A stretch of DNA of 64,000 bases, taken from Mitsuaria sp. 7. Its GTDB lineage: Bacteria; Pseudomonadota; Gammaproteobacteria; Burkholderiales; Burkholderiaceae_C. This document shows, one piece after another, positions 52,849-60,611 of this stretch; positions within the stretch are counted from its first letter, which is position 1; each line of letters begins with the position of its first letter. The stretch is taken from the NCBI RefSeq assembly GCF_001653795.1, contig NZ_CP011514.1:680163-744162 (forward strand). The letters run 5' to 3'. The notes beneath the pieces are model-generated. The model had not been told where the DNA came from, did not search any database, and saw nothing but the letters and a program-made list of their open reading frames with translations. Position numbers and translations under genes: made by a program.

Positions 52849-53841
52849 CTAGCGAGAGGCCGCCGACACCGGCCCCGCCGAGCGGCCCGGCAGCAACGAG
52901 GCACGCGTCTCGGCCTGGCGCACATAGTCCTCGTACGCCCGCGTCGCCTCGGCCGAGTCCCGGCTGCGCAGCATGGCGACCACCGAGCCCTGCCGGGTGA
53001 GCGACACGAGGTACTGCGAACTCTCGGCGTTCCAGACCAGGCGCGCCACCTCGTCGCCGAAGCGTGCGCGGCGCAGGGTCTCGACGGCGGAACCGGCCAC
53101 GCGCGGCTCCACGGATTCGCCCGTCGTCGCGGAGATCTCGCGCGCGGCCATGGGCGTGTCGCTCCTCGGCGTGGGCGCGTCGCCCCTTGTCGACGGCGCA
53201 CGCGCGATGGCTCCCTCATCCGGTGCGCCGATGGCGGCGATGGCCACGGGCACACGAGGCGGCGGCGGCGTCAAAGGCGCCGTCGTCGGCAGGGGCGCCG
53301 TCGCAATCCCGGTTGCAATCCCAGTCGCCGACGCCGACGCCGACACGACCGTCACCGGCATCTGCTGACCCAGCAGCACCGGTCGCCCCACCTCGCCGAG
53401 GCCGGCCATGCGGCGGAAGCTGTCGTAGCTCCGCCAGGCATCGGCTTCCTCGTTGGCGGTGAGCGTGCGTCGCACCGTGCCCTGCTGCGTCACGGCGACG
53501 TAGTATTTCTTTGGGAGAGTCGTCCGCGCCCAGACCTGGATGGCGATGTCGCCGTCCTCGGCATGCCGGGTCACGACCACCGTCTTGGCGGCCATCCGCT
53601 TGCGCAGGTCGGCGATGTCGGCCAGTTCGGACTTCGCCAGGTTCGACGCCGGCTGCGCGGCGGGGAGGCTGGGCGTCCCGGCCTTCGCCGCACCCGGTTG
53701 CGTCCTGGCCTTCGCCTGCGTTGCCTGCGTCGCATGCGCCGACGGCAGCGCCACCCCCGCGGCGATCAGCAGCGCGAGAACGGGAACGTGGAGGCACGGG
53801 AGGCCGCTGGCGGAGCCAGTCGGGCGGCGGAACGGGAACAT
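52849..53841 (-). CDS. Secreted or periplasmic protein of unknown function
   Basis: A 330-residue protein I do not recognise. The ATG at 53841 gives a signal peptide (about 15-37, VLALLIAAGVALPSAHA). The mature part has two similar beta-rich blocks: KTVVVTRHAEDGDIAIQVW to KKYYVAVTQQGTVRRTL (about 85-130), and ARLVWNAESSQYLVSLTRQG to SVVAMLRSRDS (about 275-310). Both have a YxVxxTxQG core and are joined by a long Pro/Ala/Thr-rich linker. This suggests two copies of a small domain, perhaps for binding. An upstream extension to 54021 is Pro/Arg-rich and looks non-coding. Confidence 0.65.
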   Translation of the reverse strand: MFPFRRPTGSASGLPCLHVPVLALLIAAGVALPSAHATQATQAKARTQPGAAKAGTPSLPAAQPASNLAKSELADIADLRKRMAAKTVVVTRHAEDGDIAIQVWARTTLPKKYYVAVTQQGTVRRTLTANEEADAWRSYDSFRRMAGLGEVGRPVLLGQQMPVTVVSASASATGIATGIATAPLPTTAPLTPPPPRVPVAIAAIGAPDEGAIARAPSTRGDAPTPRSDTPMAAREISATTGESVEPRVAGSAVETLRRARFGDEVARLVWNAESSQYLVSLTRQGSVVAMLRSRDSAEATRAYEDYVRQAETRASLLPGRSAGPVSAASR

Positions 53842-54050
53842 CGGACGTGAGGCAGAGACCGGCGGAGGCGGCGGGAATGTTACGACGGACGCAAGACCTG
53901 GCGTCGCCCGGTTCAGGGGCTCCGATGCAATTGGAAACAAGCCTCTGCCTCCAAGGAGGGGTGACCGGCGCTGGTCATCGGCGGTACGGGGTGGTAGCGG
54001 TACGGGGCCTACACTCGCCACGGGCCGCTCGGGCCTGACAAGGGGCCCTC

Positions 54051-54734
54051 ATGTGCAATACGACGTCCATCCTGCCCGCGCTGGAGGCCATGAAGCCGGG
54101 TGACCACTACTGCGGCCTCTTCCGGAGCGACGCCGATCAGCGCCACATCACGGTGGATTTCGTGCGCCTGGGCATGGAACGTCACGAGAAGATGCTCTAC
54201 CTGGTGCATCTCCAGACCGCCGAACGCCTGCGCGCCACCCTGATCGACGCCGGCATCGACGTCGACGCCCTGGTGGCGAGCGGCCAGCTCGTCGTGCAGG
54301 CCGCCAAGGACGTCTATCTGATCGACGGCGTCTTCGATCCCCGCATGATGATCGCGATGCTCGGTCGCGAGACCACCAGCGCCATCGAGGCCGGTTATGC
54401 GGCCCTGCGCGTCACTGGCGAGATGTCCTGGGCCCTGGAAGGGGACCCGGGCACCGAGCGTCTGGTGGAGTACGAGGCGCTGCTCAACGACTTCTACGCC
54501 ACCGGCGCCAAGACCTATTCCATCTGCCAGTACGACCAGCGGCGCTTCGACGCGGAGCTCCTCCTGGACGTGCTGCACACGCATCCCCGCGTGCTGCTGG
54601 ACACGGAGGGCATCGACAACTCGTCGATGTACTACGTGCCGCCGCAGGCCTTCCTGGCCGCGGACCGCAACGGCGGCATCCTCGAGACCCGGCTGGCGAA
54701 CCTGACGGGGGCGACCGCCTCGGCTCCGGCCTGA
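54051..54734 (+). CDS. MEDS-domain sensor protein
   Basis: A 227-residue cytoplasmic protein with a MEDS (methanogen/methylotroph DcmR sensory) domain, a RecA-like ligand-sensing fold. It opens with PGDHYCGLFRSDADQ, followed by KMLYLVHLQTAERLRATLIDAG, RVTGEMSWALEGDPGTERLVEYEALLN and CQYDQRRFDAELLLDVLHTHPRVL, all typical. It lacks its own output domain. The hybrid kinase gene begins 11 bp after its stop, so the MEDS protein probably feeds a signal to that kinase. Confidence 0.88.
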   Translation: MCNTTSILPALEAMKPGDHYCGLFRSDADQRHITVDFVRLGMERHEKMLYLVHLQTAERLRATLIDAGIDVDALVASGQLVVQAAKDVYLIDGVFDPRMMIAMLGRETTSAIEAGYAALRVTGEMSWALEGDPGTERLVEYEALLNDFYATGAKTYSICQYDQRRFDAELLLDVLHTHPRVLLDTEGIDNSSMYYVPPQAFLAADRNGGILETRLANLTGATASAPA

Positions 54735-54745
54735 ACGACCGCGTC

Positions 54746-56827
54746 GTGAGCTTCGACCTGACCGGCTTCGTGCAGGAACTGATGGCGCTGCGGCGTCCGC
54801 AGGACCTGCTGGAGCACGCGCGTCGCGCCGCAGCCGCCGTGACGCGCCAGCCGGCCTTCGCGTCGCATCTGCAACCGGGACGGAGCTGGGAGCAGGCGAC
54901 GGTCGCGCGGGGCGACAGCGTCGACGCGGCCTCGCTCGTGCCCATCCGCTCCGCGCTGCATGCCTTGCATCGCCGGCTGTCGATGACCGGCGGTCCGCTG
55001 CAGATCGCGCGTGGCGCGGAAACCGCGTCCATCTTCCACGCCTTGTTTCCCGACGGCCCCATCCACCTGGCCGTGGTGCCGCTGCGCAACCGCGCCGGGC
55101 GGCTGACCGGCGCGCTCGTGGTCGGCGGCGATGGCGACGGCGACGGCGATGTCGATGTCGATGTCGATGTCGATGCCGGCGTCGCAACGACGGCGTCCGA
55201 CACCCTGCAGACCATCGCCACGCTGGCGGGCTCCGCGCTGGAGACCGCCTGGCAGCAGGCGGCGGCGCTGCGTGACCAGGAGCGGATGCAGCTCTTCTCC
55301 GAGACCACCGAGGAAAGCCTCTGGGACTGGCATGTGGCGCTCGACGACCTCTGGTGGGGGGGGCACGTCGACCGGCTCTTCGGGGGGGCGACCCGCAGCG
55401 GCATGCGGTCGGACTGGCGCCGCACGCGTGTCCACCCGGAGGACGTGGAACGCGTCACCCGCGCCTTCGACGCCGCCCTGCGCGGCGAGGCGTCCGCATG
55501 GAACGCGGAGTACCGGCTCCGCGATGTGGACGGTCAGGCCGTCCATGTCCGCGAGCACGTCTATTTCCTGCGCGAGGCCGATGGGCGCGCGCATCGCGCG
55601 ATCGGGACGGTGCGCGACATCACCGCCTTGAAGGTGCTGCTGCTGCGCGAGACGGCGGCGCGTGCCGACGCGGAGCGCGCCAGCGGAGTGAAGGACGAGT
55701 TCCTCGCGATGCTGGGCCACGAACTGCGCAACCCGCTGGCGCCCATCGTGTCGGTGCTGACGCTGCTGGAGCGGCGCGCCGGCGCGCCGGACCGGCCGCT
55801 GGAGATCCTGCGCCGCCAGACGCAGCATCTGATCCGGCTGGTGGACGACCTGCTCGACGTCTCGCGCATCAGCAGCGGCAAGGTCGAACTGAGCCTGCTC
55901 CGCACGGACATCGGGCCGCTCGTCCATCGCGCGCTGGAGATGGTGCACCCCCTCATCGAGCAGCGGCGCCATCGGGTCGTCCTCGAACTCGACGAGGACC
56001 TAGCGGTCGATGTCGACGCCGCGCGCATGACGCAGGTGCTGTCCAACCTGCTGGCGAACGCGGCGAAGTACACCGAGCCCGGGGGACTGCTCACGGTCTC
56101 CGCGCATGCGGAGGCCGGCGTGGAGGGAGAGGCCACAGAGGCCGGCAAGGACGGAGAGGGCGGCGACGTCGTGATCACCGTCCGGGACGATGGCATCGGC
56201 ATGTCCGCCGAGGCGCTGGTGACGGTCTTCGACCTGTTCACCCAGGGGCGGCAGGCCCTGGACCGCGCGCAGGGCGGCCTGGGACTGGGGCTCAGCATCG
56301 TCAGGAACATCGTGACGCTCCACGGCGGCACCGTGGAGGCCCGCAGCGACGGCATCGGGCAAGGCTCGTCGGTGGTGGTGCGGATTCCGCGCTCCCGGTC
56401 GTCGTCGTCCGAGGTGCGGACCGGCGCCGAGCCCGAGGCGGCCCGGGCGGTCCCGGCGAGCGAGCTGCTGGTGATCGACGACAACGAGGACGCCGCGAAC
56501 CTGCTGGGACAGCTGCTGGTCGAGCAGGGGCATGCGGTGCGGATCGCCCACCATCCGGACGAGGCGCTGCGTCTCTTCGCGGAACAGGCGCCGCAGGTGG
56601 CTTTCATCGACATCGGCCTGCCGACGATGGACGGCTACGAGCTGGCGCGGCGTCTGCGCGCGCAGACGCCGGGCGACGGGTCCAAGCTGGTCGCGCTGAC
56701 CGGGTACGGACTGGCCTCGGACCGGACCAAGGCCCTGGCCGCGGGCTTCGACGAACACGTGGTGAAGCCGGTGTCGCCGGAGCGCCTGGAGGCGCTCATC
56801 ACGCAACTGACCCGCGCGCCGGACTGA
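54746..56827 (+). CDS. Cytoplasmic hybrid sensor kinase (GAF-like, PAS, kinase, receiver)
   Basis: A 693-residue kinase with no membrane helix. A GAF-like N-domain (about 10-175) is followed by a PAS domain with its PAC motif (about 180-295, ESLWDWHVALDDLWW to AIGTVRDIT), HisKA with His325 in AMLGHELRNPLAP, HATPase (NLLANAAKYTEPGG, DDGIGM, GLGLGLSIV) and a receiver with Asp622 in VAFIDIGLPTMDGYE. The start is a GTG at 54746, 11 bp after the MEDS gene. A run of hexamer repeats encoding Gly-Asp and Val-Asp (55127-55174) lies in the GAF region. It likely forms one signalling unit with the MEDS protein. Confidence 0.9.
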   Translation: MSFDLTGFVQELMALRRPQDLLEHARRAAAAVTRQPAFASHLQPGRSWEQATVARGDSVDAASLVPIRSALHALHRRLSMTGGPLQIARGAETASIFHALFPDGPIHLAVVPLRNRAGRLTGALVVGGDGDGDGDVDVDVDVDAGVATTASDTLQTIATLAGSALETAWQQAAALRDQERMQLFSETTEESLWDWHVALDDLWWGGHVDRLFGGATRSGMRSDWRRTRVHPEDVERVTRAFDAALRGEASAWNAEYRLRDVDGQAVHVREHVYFLREADGRAHRAIGTVRDITALKVLLLRETAARADAERASGVKDEFLAMLGHELRNPLAPIVSVLTLLERRAGAPDRPLEILRRQTQHLIRLVDDLLDVSRISSGKVELSLLRTDIGPLVHRALEMVHPLIEQRRHRVVLELDEDLAVDVDAARMTQVLSNLLANAAKYTEPGGLLTVSAHAEAGVEGEATEAGKDGEGGDVVITVRDDGIGMSAEALVTVFDLFTQGRQALDRAQGGLGLGLSIVRNIVTLHGGTVEARSDGIGQGSSVVVRIPRSRSSSSEVRTGAEPEAARAVPASELLVIDDNEDAANLLGQLLVEQGHAVRIAHHPDEALRLFAEQAPQVAFIDIGLPTMDGYELARRLRAQTPGDGSKLVALTGYGLASDRTKALAAGFDEHVVKPVSPERLEALITQLTRAPD
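55127..55174 (+). repeat. Hexanucleotide repeats within the hybrid kinase gene
   Basis: Four GGCGAY units (55127-55150) are followed directly by four perfect GTCGAT units (55151-55174), giving GDGDGDGDVDVDVDVD in the protein. The period of six keeps the frame. Simple repeats of this kind can change length by replication slippage. Confidence 0.9.
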
Positions 56828-56855
56828 GGACGGGCATCGCGGGATAATCGGCCCC

Positions 56856-57935
56856 ATGTCCTCGAAGTTCTCCCCCTGGCGCCTGTCCGTGGCGCCCATG
56901 CTCGACTGGACGACGGCGGATTGCCGTTATCTGCACCGGCTGCTGACCCGCCACACGCTGCTCTACACCGAGATGGTGACGACCGGCGCGATCCTGCACG
57001 GCGACAAGCCCCGGCACCTCGATTTCAACGAGCAGGAACACCCCGTCGCGCTGCAGCTCGGCGGCTCGGAGCCGGCCGATCTCGCCGCCTGCGCGAAGCT
57101 GGCCGAGCAGTGGGGCTACGACGAGGTCAACCTGAACTGCGGCTGCCCCAGCGAGCGCGTCCAGCGCGGCGCCTTCGGCGCCTGCCTGATGGCGGAGCCG
57201 GCGCTGGTGGCCGACGGCGTCAAGGCGATGCGCGACGCGGTGTCGATTCCCGTCACCGTCAAGCATCGCATCGGCATCGACAGGATCGAGAGCTACGACT
57301 TCGTCCGCGACTTCGTCGGCCAGGTGTCCGAGGCTGGCTGCGAGGTCTTCCTCGTCCATGCGCGCAACGCGTGGCTGCAGGGCCTGTCGCCGAAGGAGAA
57401 CCGCGACATCCCGCCGCTGCGGTATGAGCTCGTCCATCGCCTCAAGCAGGAGTTCCCGCATCTGACGATCGCCATCAACGGCGGCCTCAAGACGGACGAC
57501 GAGATCGCGGAGCAGCTTGAGCACGTCGACGGCGTGATGATCGGCCGGCAGGCTTATCACGAGCCCTGGCAGATGGCGCAGTGGGACCAGCGCTTCTTCG
57601 GCGAGGCGCAGGCGCCGGTCGCGAGCCGCGAAGCGGTCGAGGCGCAGTGGCTGGACTATCTCGACAAGCAGGTCGTGCTGGGCCGCCCGTGGTCGCAGGC
57701 GATGCGTCACGCGCTCGGCCTGTGGAACGGTCTGCCCGGCGCGCGCCGCTGGCGCCAGGTGTGGTCGGATCACAAGCTCAAGGCGATGGCGCCCCGCGAG
57801 GTCGCGAAGCTCGCCACCGCCGCCCGCACGCAGGCCGCCGAGATCGCCAGCCAGCATCCCGCATTCAAGCAGCCAGTCGACCCATCGATTGACACGTCGA
57901 TCTCGCACGTCGATCCGGCGCCTGTCACGAACTGA
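56856..57935 (+). CDS. dusA: tRNA-dihydrouridine synthase A
   Basis: A 359-residue FMN-dependent enzyme that reduces uridines in the tRNA D-loop, of the DusA subfamily. It starts with the TIM-barrel flavin segment LSVAPMLDWTTADCR. EVNLNCGCPSERVQRGAFGACLM contains the catalytic Cys, and HARNAWLQGLSPKENRDIPPLRYE, INGGLK and GVMIGRQAYHEPW follow. The ATG at 56856 is 28 bp after the kinase stop. The C-terminal 25 residues vary in the family. It is followed on the same strand by the ogt-type gene, 25 bp away. Confidence 0.95.
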   Translation: MSSKFSPWRLSVAPMLDWTTADCRYLHRLLTRHTLLYTEMVTTGAILHGDKPRHLDFNEQEHPVALQLGGSEPADLAACAKLAEQWGYDEVNLNCGCPSERVQRGAFGACLMAEPALVADGVKAMRDAVSIPVTVKHRIGIDRIESYDFVRDFVGQVSEAGCEVFLVHARNAWLQGLSPKENRDIPPLRYELVHRLKQEFPHLTIAINGGLKTDDEIAEQLEHVDGVMIGRQAYHEPWQMAQWDQRFFGEAQAPVASREAVEAQWLDYLDKQVVLGRPWSQAMRHALGLWNGLPGARRWRQVWSDHKLKAMAPREVAKLATAARTQAAEIASQHPAFKQPVDPSIDTSISHVDPAPVTN

Positions 57936-57960
57936 CCCTGCGACGGACCAGCATCGCATC

Positions 57961-58542
57961 ATGGCGCCGCAAGTCTTCTTCCATTGCTATCCGACGGTGC
58001 TCGGTCACTGCGGCATCGCGTGGACCGAGCGCGGCATCGTCGGTTCGCAGCTGCCGGAGGAGAGCCTGTCCGTCACGCGTGATCGCATGCGGGTGCGCTA
58101 CCCCGCGGGGCGCGAGGAGACGGACTTCGAGCGCCTGCCCGAGCCGGTGAAGCAGGCCTGCCTCGGCGTGCGCGCGCTGCTGGCCGGCGAGGCGCGCGAT
58201 CTGCTCGAGGTCGAGCTCGACGACAGCGCCGTCCCGGCCTTCGACCGCGAGGTGCTCGCGTTCACGCGGCGCATCCCGGTCGGGCAGACGCTGACCTACG
58301 GCGAGGTGGCGTCGCGGCTCGGACAGCCGAACGCGGCACGCGCCGTCGGCCGTGCGGAGGGCCACAACCCGTTCGCACCCATCGTGCCCTGCCATCGCGT
58401 GATGGGCGCGCCGACGGCCGGCAAGGCGGCGAACCTCACGGGCTTCTCCGCGCCGGGCGGCGTCGTGACGAAGCTCAAGATCCTCGCGATCGAGGCGCGC
58501 GCGACTGGGCAGCAGGTCGGCGAACAGCAGGATCTGTTCTAG
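57961..58542 (+). CDS. ogt: Methylated-DNA--[protein]-cysteine S-methyltransferase
   Basis: A 193-residue suicide DNA-repair protein that removes alkyl groups from O6-alkylguanine. The acceptor Cys144 lies in IVPCHRVMG. Upstream, RIPVGQTLTYGEVASRLGQPNAARAVGRA is the helix-turn-helix and recognition segment with the Arg finger. The N-terminal domain (1-90) is of the short Ogt type with no Ada regulatory Cys motif. The ATG at 57961 gives a normal length. Confidence 0.93.
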   Translation: MAPQVFFHCYPTVLGHCGIAWTERGIVGSQLPEESLSVTRDRMRVRYPAGREETDFERLPEPVKQACLGVRALLAGEARDLLEVELDDSAVPAFDREVLAFTRRIPVGQTLTYGEVASRLGQPNAARAVGRAEGHNPFAPIVPCHRVMGAPTAGKAANLTGFSAPGGVVTKLKILAIEARATGQQVGEQQDLF

Positions 58543-58557
58543 GCAAGGAACGTCCTG

Positions 58558-58599
58558 CGAACATCGGGTGGCACGCGAACACGAGATGTCGTCCGAACA
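58558..58599. repeat. Three CGAACA direct repeats with 18-bp period
   Basis: CGAACA occurs at 58558, 58576 and 58594, exactly 18 bp apart, in the 90-bp gap upstream of the unknown gene at 58633. The spacing regularity suggests binding sites for a regulator, but three copies of a hexamer could also be chance. Confidence 0.4.
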
Positions 58600-58632
58600 C
58601 TGAGAGGCCCTTGCGACTTCTCGGAACTTCTC

Positions 58633-59280
58633 ATGTTGAACGGACTCTCCCACGTGATCGCCGCCGACCCCGCGTCGACCTTCCTGTCTGATACCCGCCG
58701 GAGCGGCACCGACGGACCGGGCGCCCACATCGGGCCAGGCTCCGCAGACACCTCGGCGATCGATCGCGCCACGCAGGTCGACCAGGCCAACGCCTTGTTC
58801 AAGAAGATCTTCGACGACGAGGAGGCCTGGCTCGATCCCCAAGAGCAGCGTTCGATGATCGGCGCCATGGCCGGCGTGGGCCTGGCAATCTCTGGATTCG
58901 ACGGCTTGGGGGTGAGGGTCCGCCAAGCGATCGCGGACAGCTCTTCCCCGGATTACGTCCCGCGCCCTGGCGCCCGGGTCTTGGAAATCGTCTACGGCCC
59001 CGGTCGTGATGGAACGCTCCGGATCATGGCGACAATCAACGACAGCGTCAGAGTTCTCAACCGGCATCCTCCGATAGGGTTCGGCGCGTTGGACGTCGAA
59101 GGCGTTGTCGAGGCGCTGTCCGGAGCGCTGCGCCGTCCTCGGGGGGAGAGAAAGACCGACCTTTCGCCGGGTGATGCCGATGACTTCGGGAAGTCGCTGC
59201 GCAGCGCCATGCGCCGGGTCGTCGAAGACGATCCAGCGGAGTTCCTGCGCCTGGCGCGACAGGGCGCCCGGGTGTCTTGA
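58633..59280 (+). CDS. Unknown protein with disordered Ser/Thr-rich N-terminus
   Basis: I do not recognise this 215-residue protein. Residues 1-45 are rich in Ser, Thr, Asp and Gly, as in type III secreted proteins. Residues 46-200 are a mixed alpha/beta domain with LDPQEQRSMIGAMAGVGLAIS, a strand pair around VLEIVYGPGRDGTLRIMATIND, and a C-terminal helix. There are no Cys residues or known catalytic motifs. Three CGAACA repeats lie upstream. With the phosphatase-like pair at 21-24 kb it may be an effector-type accessory gene, but this is a guess. Confidence 0.55.
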   Translation: MLNGLSHVIAADPASTFLSDTRRSGTDGPGAHIGPGSADTSAIDRATQVDQANALFKKIFDDEEAWLDPQEQRSMIGAMAGVGLAISGFDGLGVRVRQAIADSSSPDYVPRPGARVLEIVYGPGRDGTLRIMATINDSVRVLNRHPPIGFGALDVEGVVEALSGALRRPRGERKTDLSPGDADDFGKSLRSAMRRVVEDDPAEFLRLARQGARVS

Positions 59281-59289
59281 TCGGACGAC

Positions 59290-59640
59290 TCAGACCCAGC
59301 GGTCGTTCGGCTGCGTGCGCTCGTTGTGCGCGGCGCCGGTGTTCACCACGCCGCGCGGTTCGATGACCAGGATGTGCGTCTCGTGCGTGGCGCTGGGCTT
59401 GTGCTCGACGCCGCGCGGGACGACGAACAGCTCCCCCGCGCGCAGCGTCACCGCGCCATCGCGGAAGTCCAGCCGCAGTTCGCCGGCGACGACGAGGAAG
59501 GCCTCGTCCGTCTCGGCGTGCGCGTGCCAGAGGAACTCGCCTTCCACCTTGGCGATCTTGAACTGGTAGTCGTTCATCTCGGCCACCACGCGCTGCGACC
59601 ACTGCTCGTGCAGCAGCGAGAGCTTGTCGGCGAGGTTGAC
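59290..59640 (-). CDS. Cupin-domain protein with unclear or frameshifted start
   Basis: The conserved cupin protein is about 116 residues: NLADKLSLLHEQW, MNDYQFKIAKVEGEFLWHAH, ETDEAFLVVAGELRLDFRDG, and VVPRGVEHKP. His and Glu in HAHAETDEAF and His in GVEHKP are the metal ligands. No start codon lies in frame at the expected site: the first in-frame ATG (59577) cuts off the conserved N-terminus, and the ATG at 59699 is in another frame. A one-base frameshift or an unusual start is likely. The coordinates mark the conserved coding span. Confidence 0.7.
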   Translation of the reverse strand, partial: VNLADKLSLLHEQWSQRVVAEMNDYQFKIAKVEGEFLWHAHAETDEAFLVVAGELRLDFRDGAVTLRAGELFVVPRGVEHKPSATHETHILVIEPRGVVNTGAAHNERTQPNDRWV

Positions 59641-59785
59641 GGCGCGGTAGTCCCGGAGCGGCGTGGGGCCGGTGATCGGGTGGGGGTAGTCGTTGTCATG
59701 GCGTTCAAGGCGGTCAGCGTGCGGAAGTCGGTTGGAGCGCCCATCTTGGCGACCGGCCGGCGGTCCGTCTTGAACGATCGTGCGT

Positions 59786-60604
59786 CTAGCTCGAACTGTC
59801 CGACATGCGCAGCCACCGCGCGGGCGTGACACCGAAGGCCTTCGCGAACTGGCGCGTCAGATGGCTCTGGTCCGCGAAGCCGGCGTGGACGGCGCAGTCC
59901 GCGAGCGGCTGTCCGGCGAGCATCAGCCGGCGCGCGAGGTCCAGCCGCCGCAGCGTCAGGTAGCGATACGGACTGGTCCCGAAGCTGGCGCGGAAATCGC
60001 GCGAGAGGCTCCATCGATCGCGGCCCGCGGCGGCGCCGAGTTCCTCCAGCGTGACGGCGCGGTCGAGCCGGTCGTCCATGAACTCGCGTGCGAGGAGGGC
60101 GGCCCGGTAGTCGCCGCGCAAGGGGCGCGGCGATGAGCCGGCGGCCAGCTGCAGCGCGGTGGCGAGTTCCAGCAGCCCGTCGTCCTGCTCCAGCGGGTCG
60201 AGCGGCGCGGCGAGTTGCGCCAGCAGCGCGCGCGTCGCGCGGGCGAGGCGAGGATCGGTCGACACGCCGCCCGGCACGAAGGGCAGGGCGACGCCGCCGA
60301 GCATCTCCTGCAGCCGCGCCGGCGCCAGGTAGAGGATGCGATAGCGGAAGCCGGCATCGGTGCCCGCGTGCCCGTCATGCGGCTCGTCCGGATGCAGCAC
60401 CACCGTGTGCCCGGCCAGGCTGTGCCGCAGCGCCGAGCGGTAGGTGAAGGACTGGACGCCGCTCAGCGTGCTGCCGATGGCGTAGGTGTCGTGGCGATGC
60501 GGCGTGTAGGCCTCGCCATGAAAAAAGGCCTCGAGTCGATCGAGGCCGTCCTGGCCCGCGCCGTGACGCACCCAGTCGGTGTCCGCGGCGGGGGCATGCG
60601 TCAT
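59786..60604 (-). CDS. AraC-family transcriptional regulator
   Basis: A 272-residue regulator with an N-terminal cupin-like ligand domain of the AraC_binding type (GEAYTPHRHDTYAIG, HPDEPHDGHAG) and a C-terminal AraC helix-turn-helix pair (TLEELGAAAGRDRWSLSRDF, and LADCAVHAGFADQSHLTRQF with AKAFGVTPARW). The ATG at 60604 was chosen because the preceding in-frame residues are Arg/Pro-rich antisense sequence. It starts 7 bp after rdgC on the same strand. Targets are unknown; the adjacent cupin gene is a candidate. Confidence 0.9.
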   Translation of the reverse strand: MTHAPAADTDWVRHGAGQDGLDRLEAFFHGEAYTPHRHDTYAIGSTLSGVQSFTYRSALRHSLAGHTVVLHPDEPHDGHAGTDAGFRYRILYLAPARLQEMLGGVALPFVPGGVSTDPRLARATRALLAQLAAPLDPLEQDDGLLELATALQLAAGSSPRPLRGDYRAALLAREFMDDRLDRAVTLEELGAAAGRDRWSLSRDFRASFGTSPYRYLTLRRLDLARRLMLAGQPLADCAVHAGFADQSHLTRQFAKAFGVTPARWLRMSDSSS

Positions 60605-60611
60605 GGCAGGC

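Noticed and set aside
58543..58632. Hrp/PIP-type boxes (TTCG repeats on the minus strand) upstream of effector-like genes
   Set aside because: The spacings between TTCG or CGAA motifs (13-14 bases) do not match the 15-16 bases required, and the orientation is opposite to the gene. Similar searches before 21042 and 23162 also failed.
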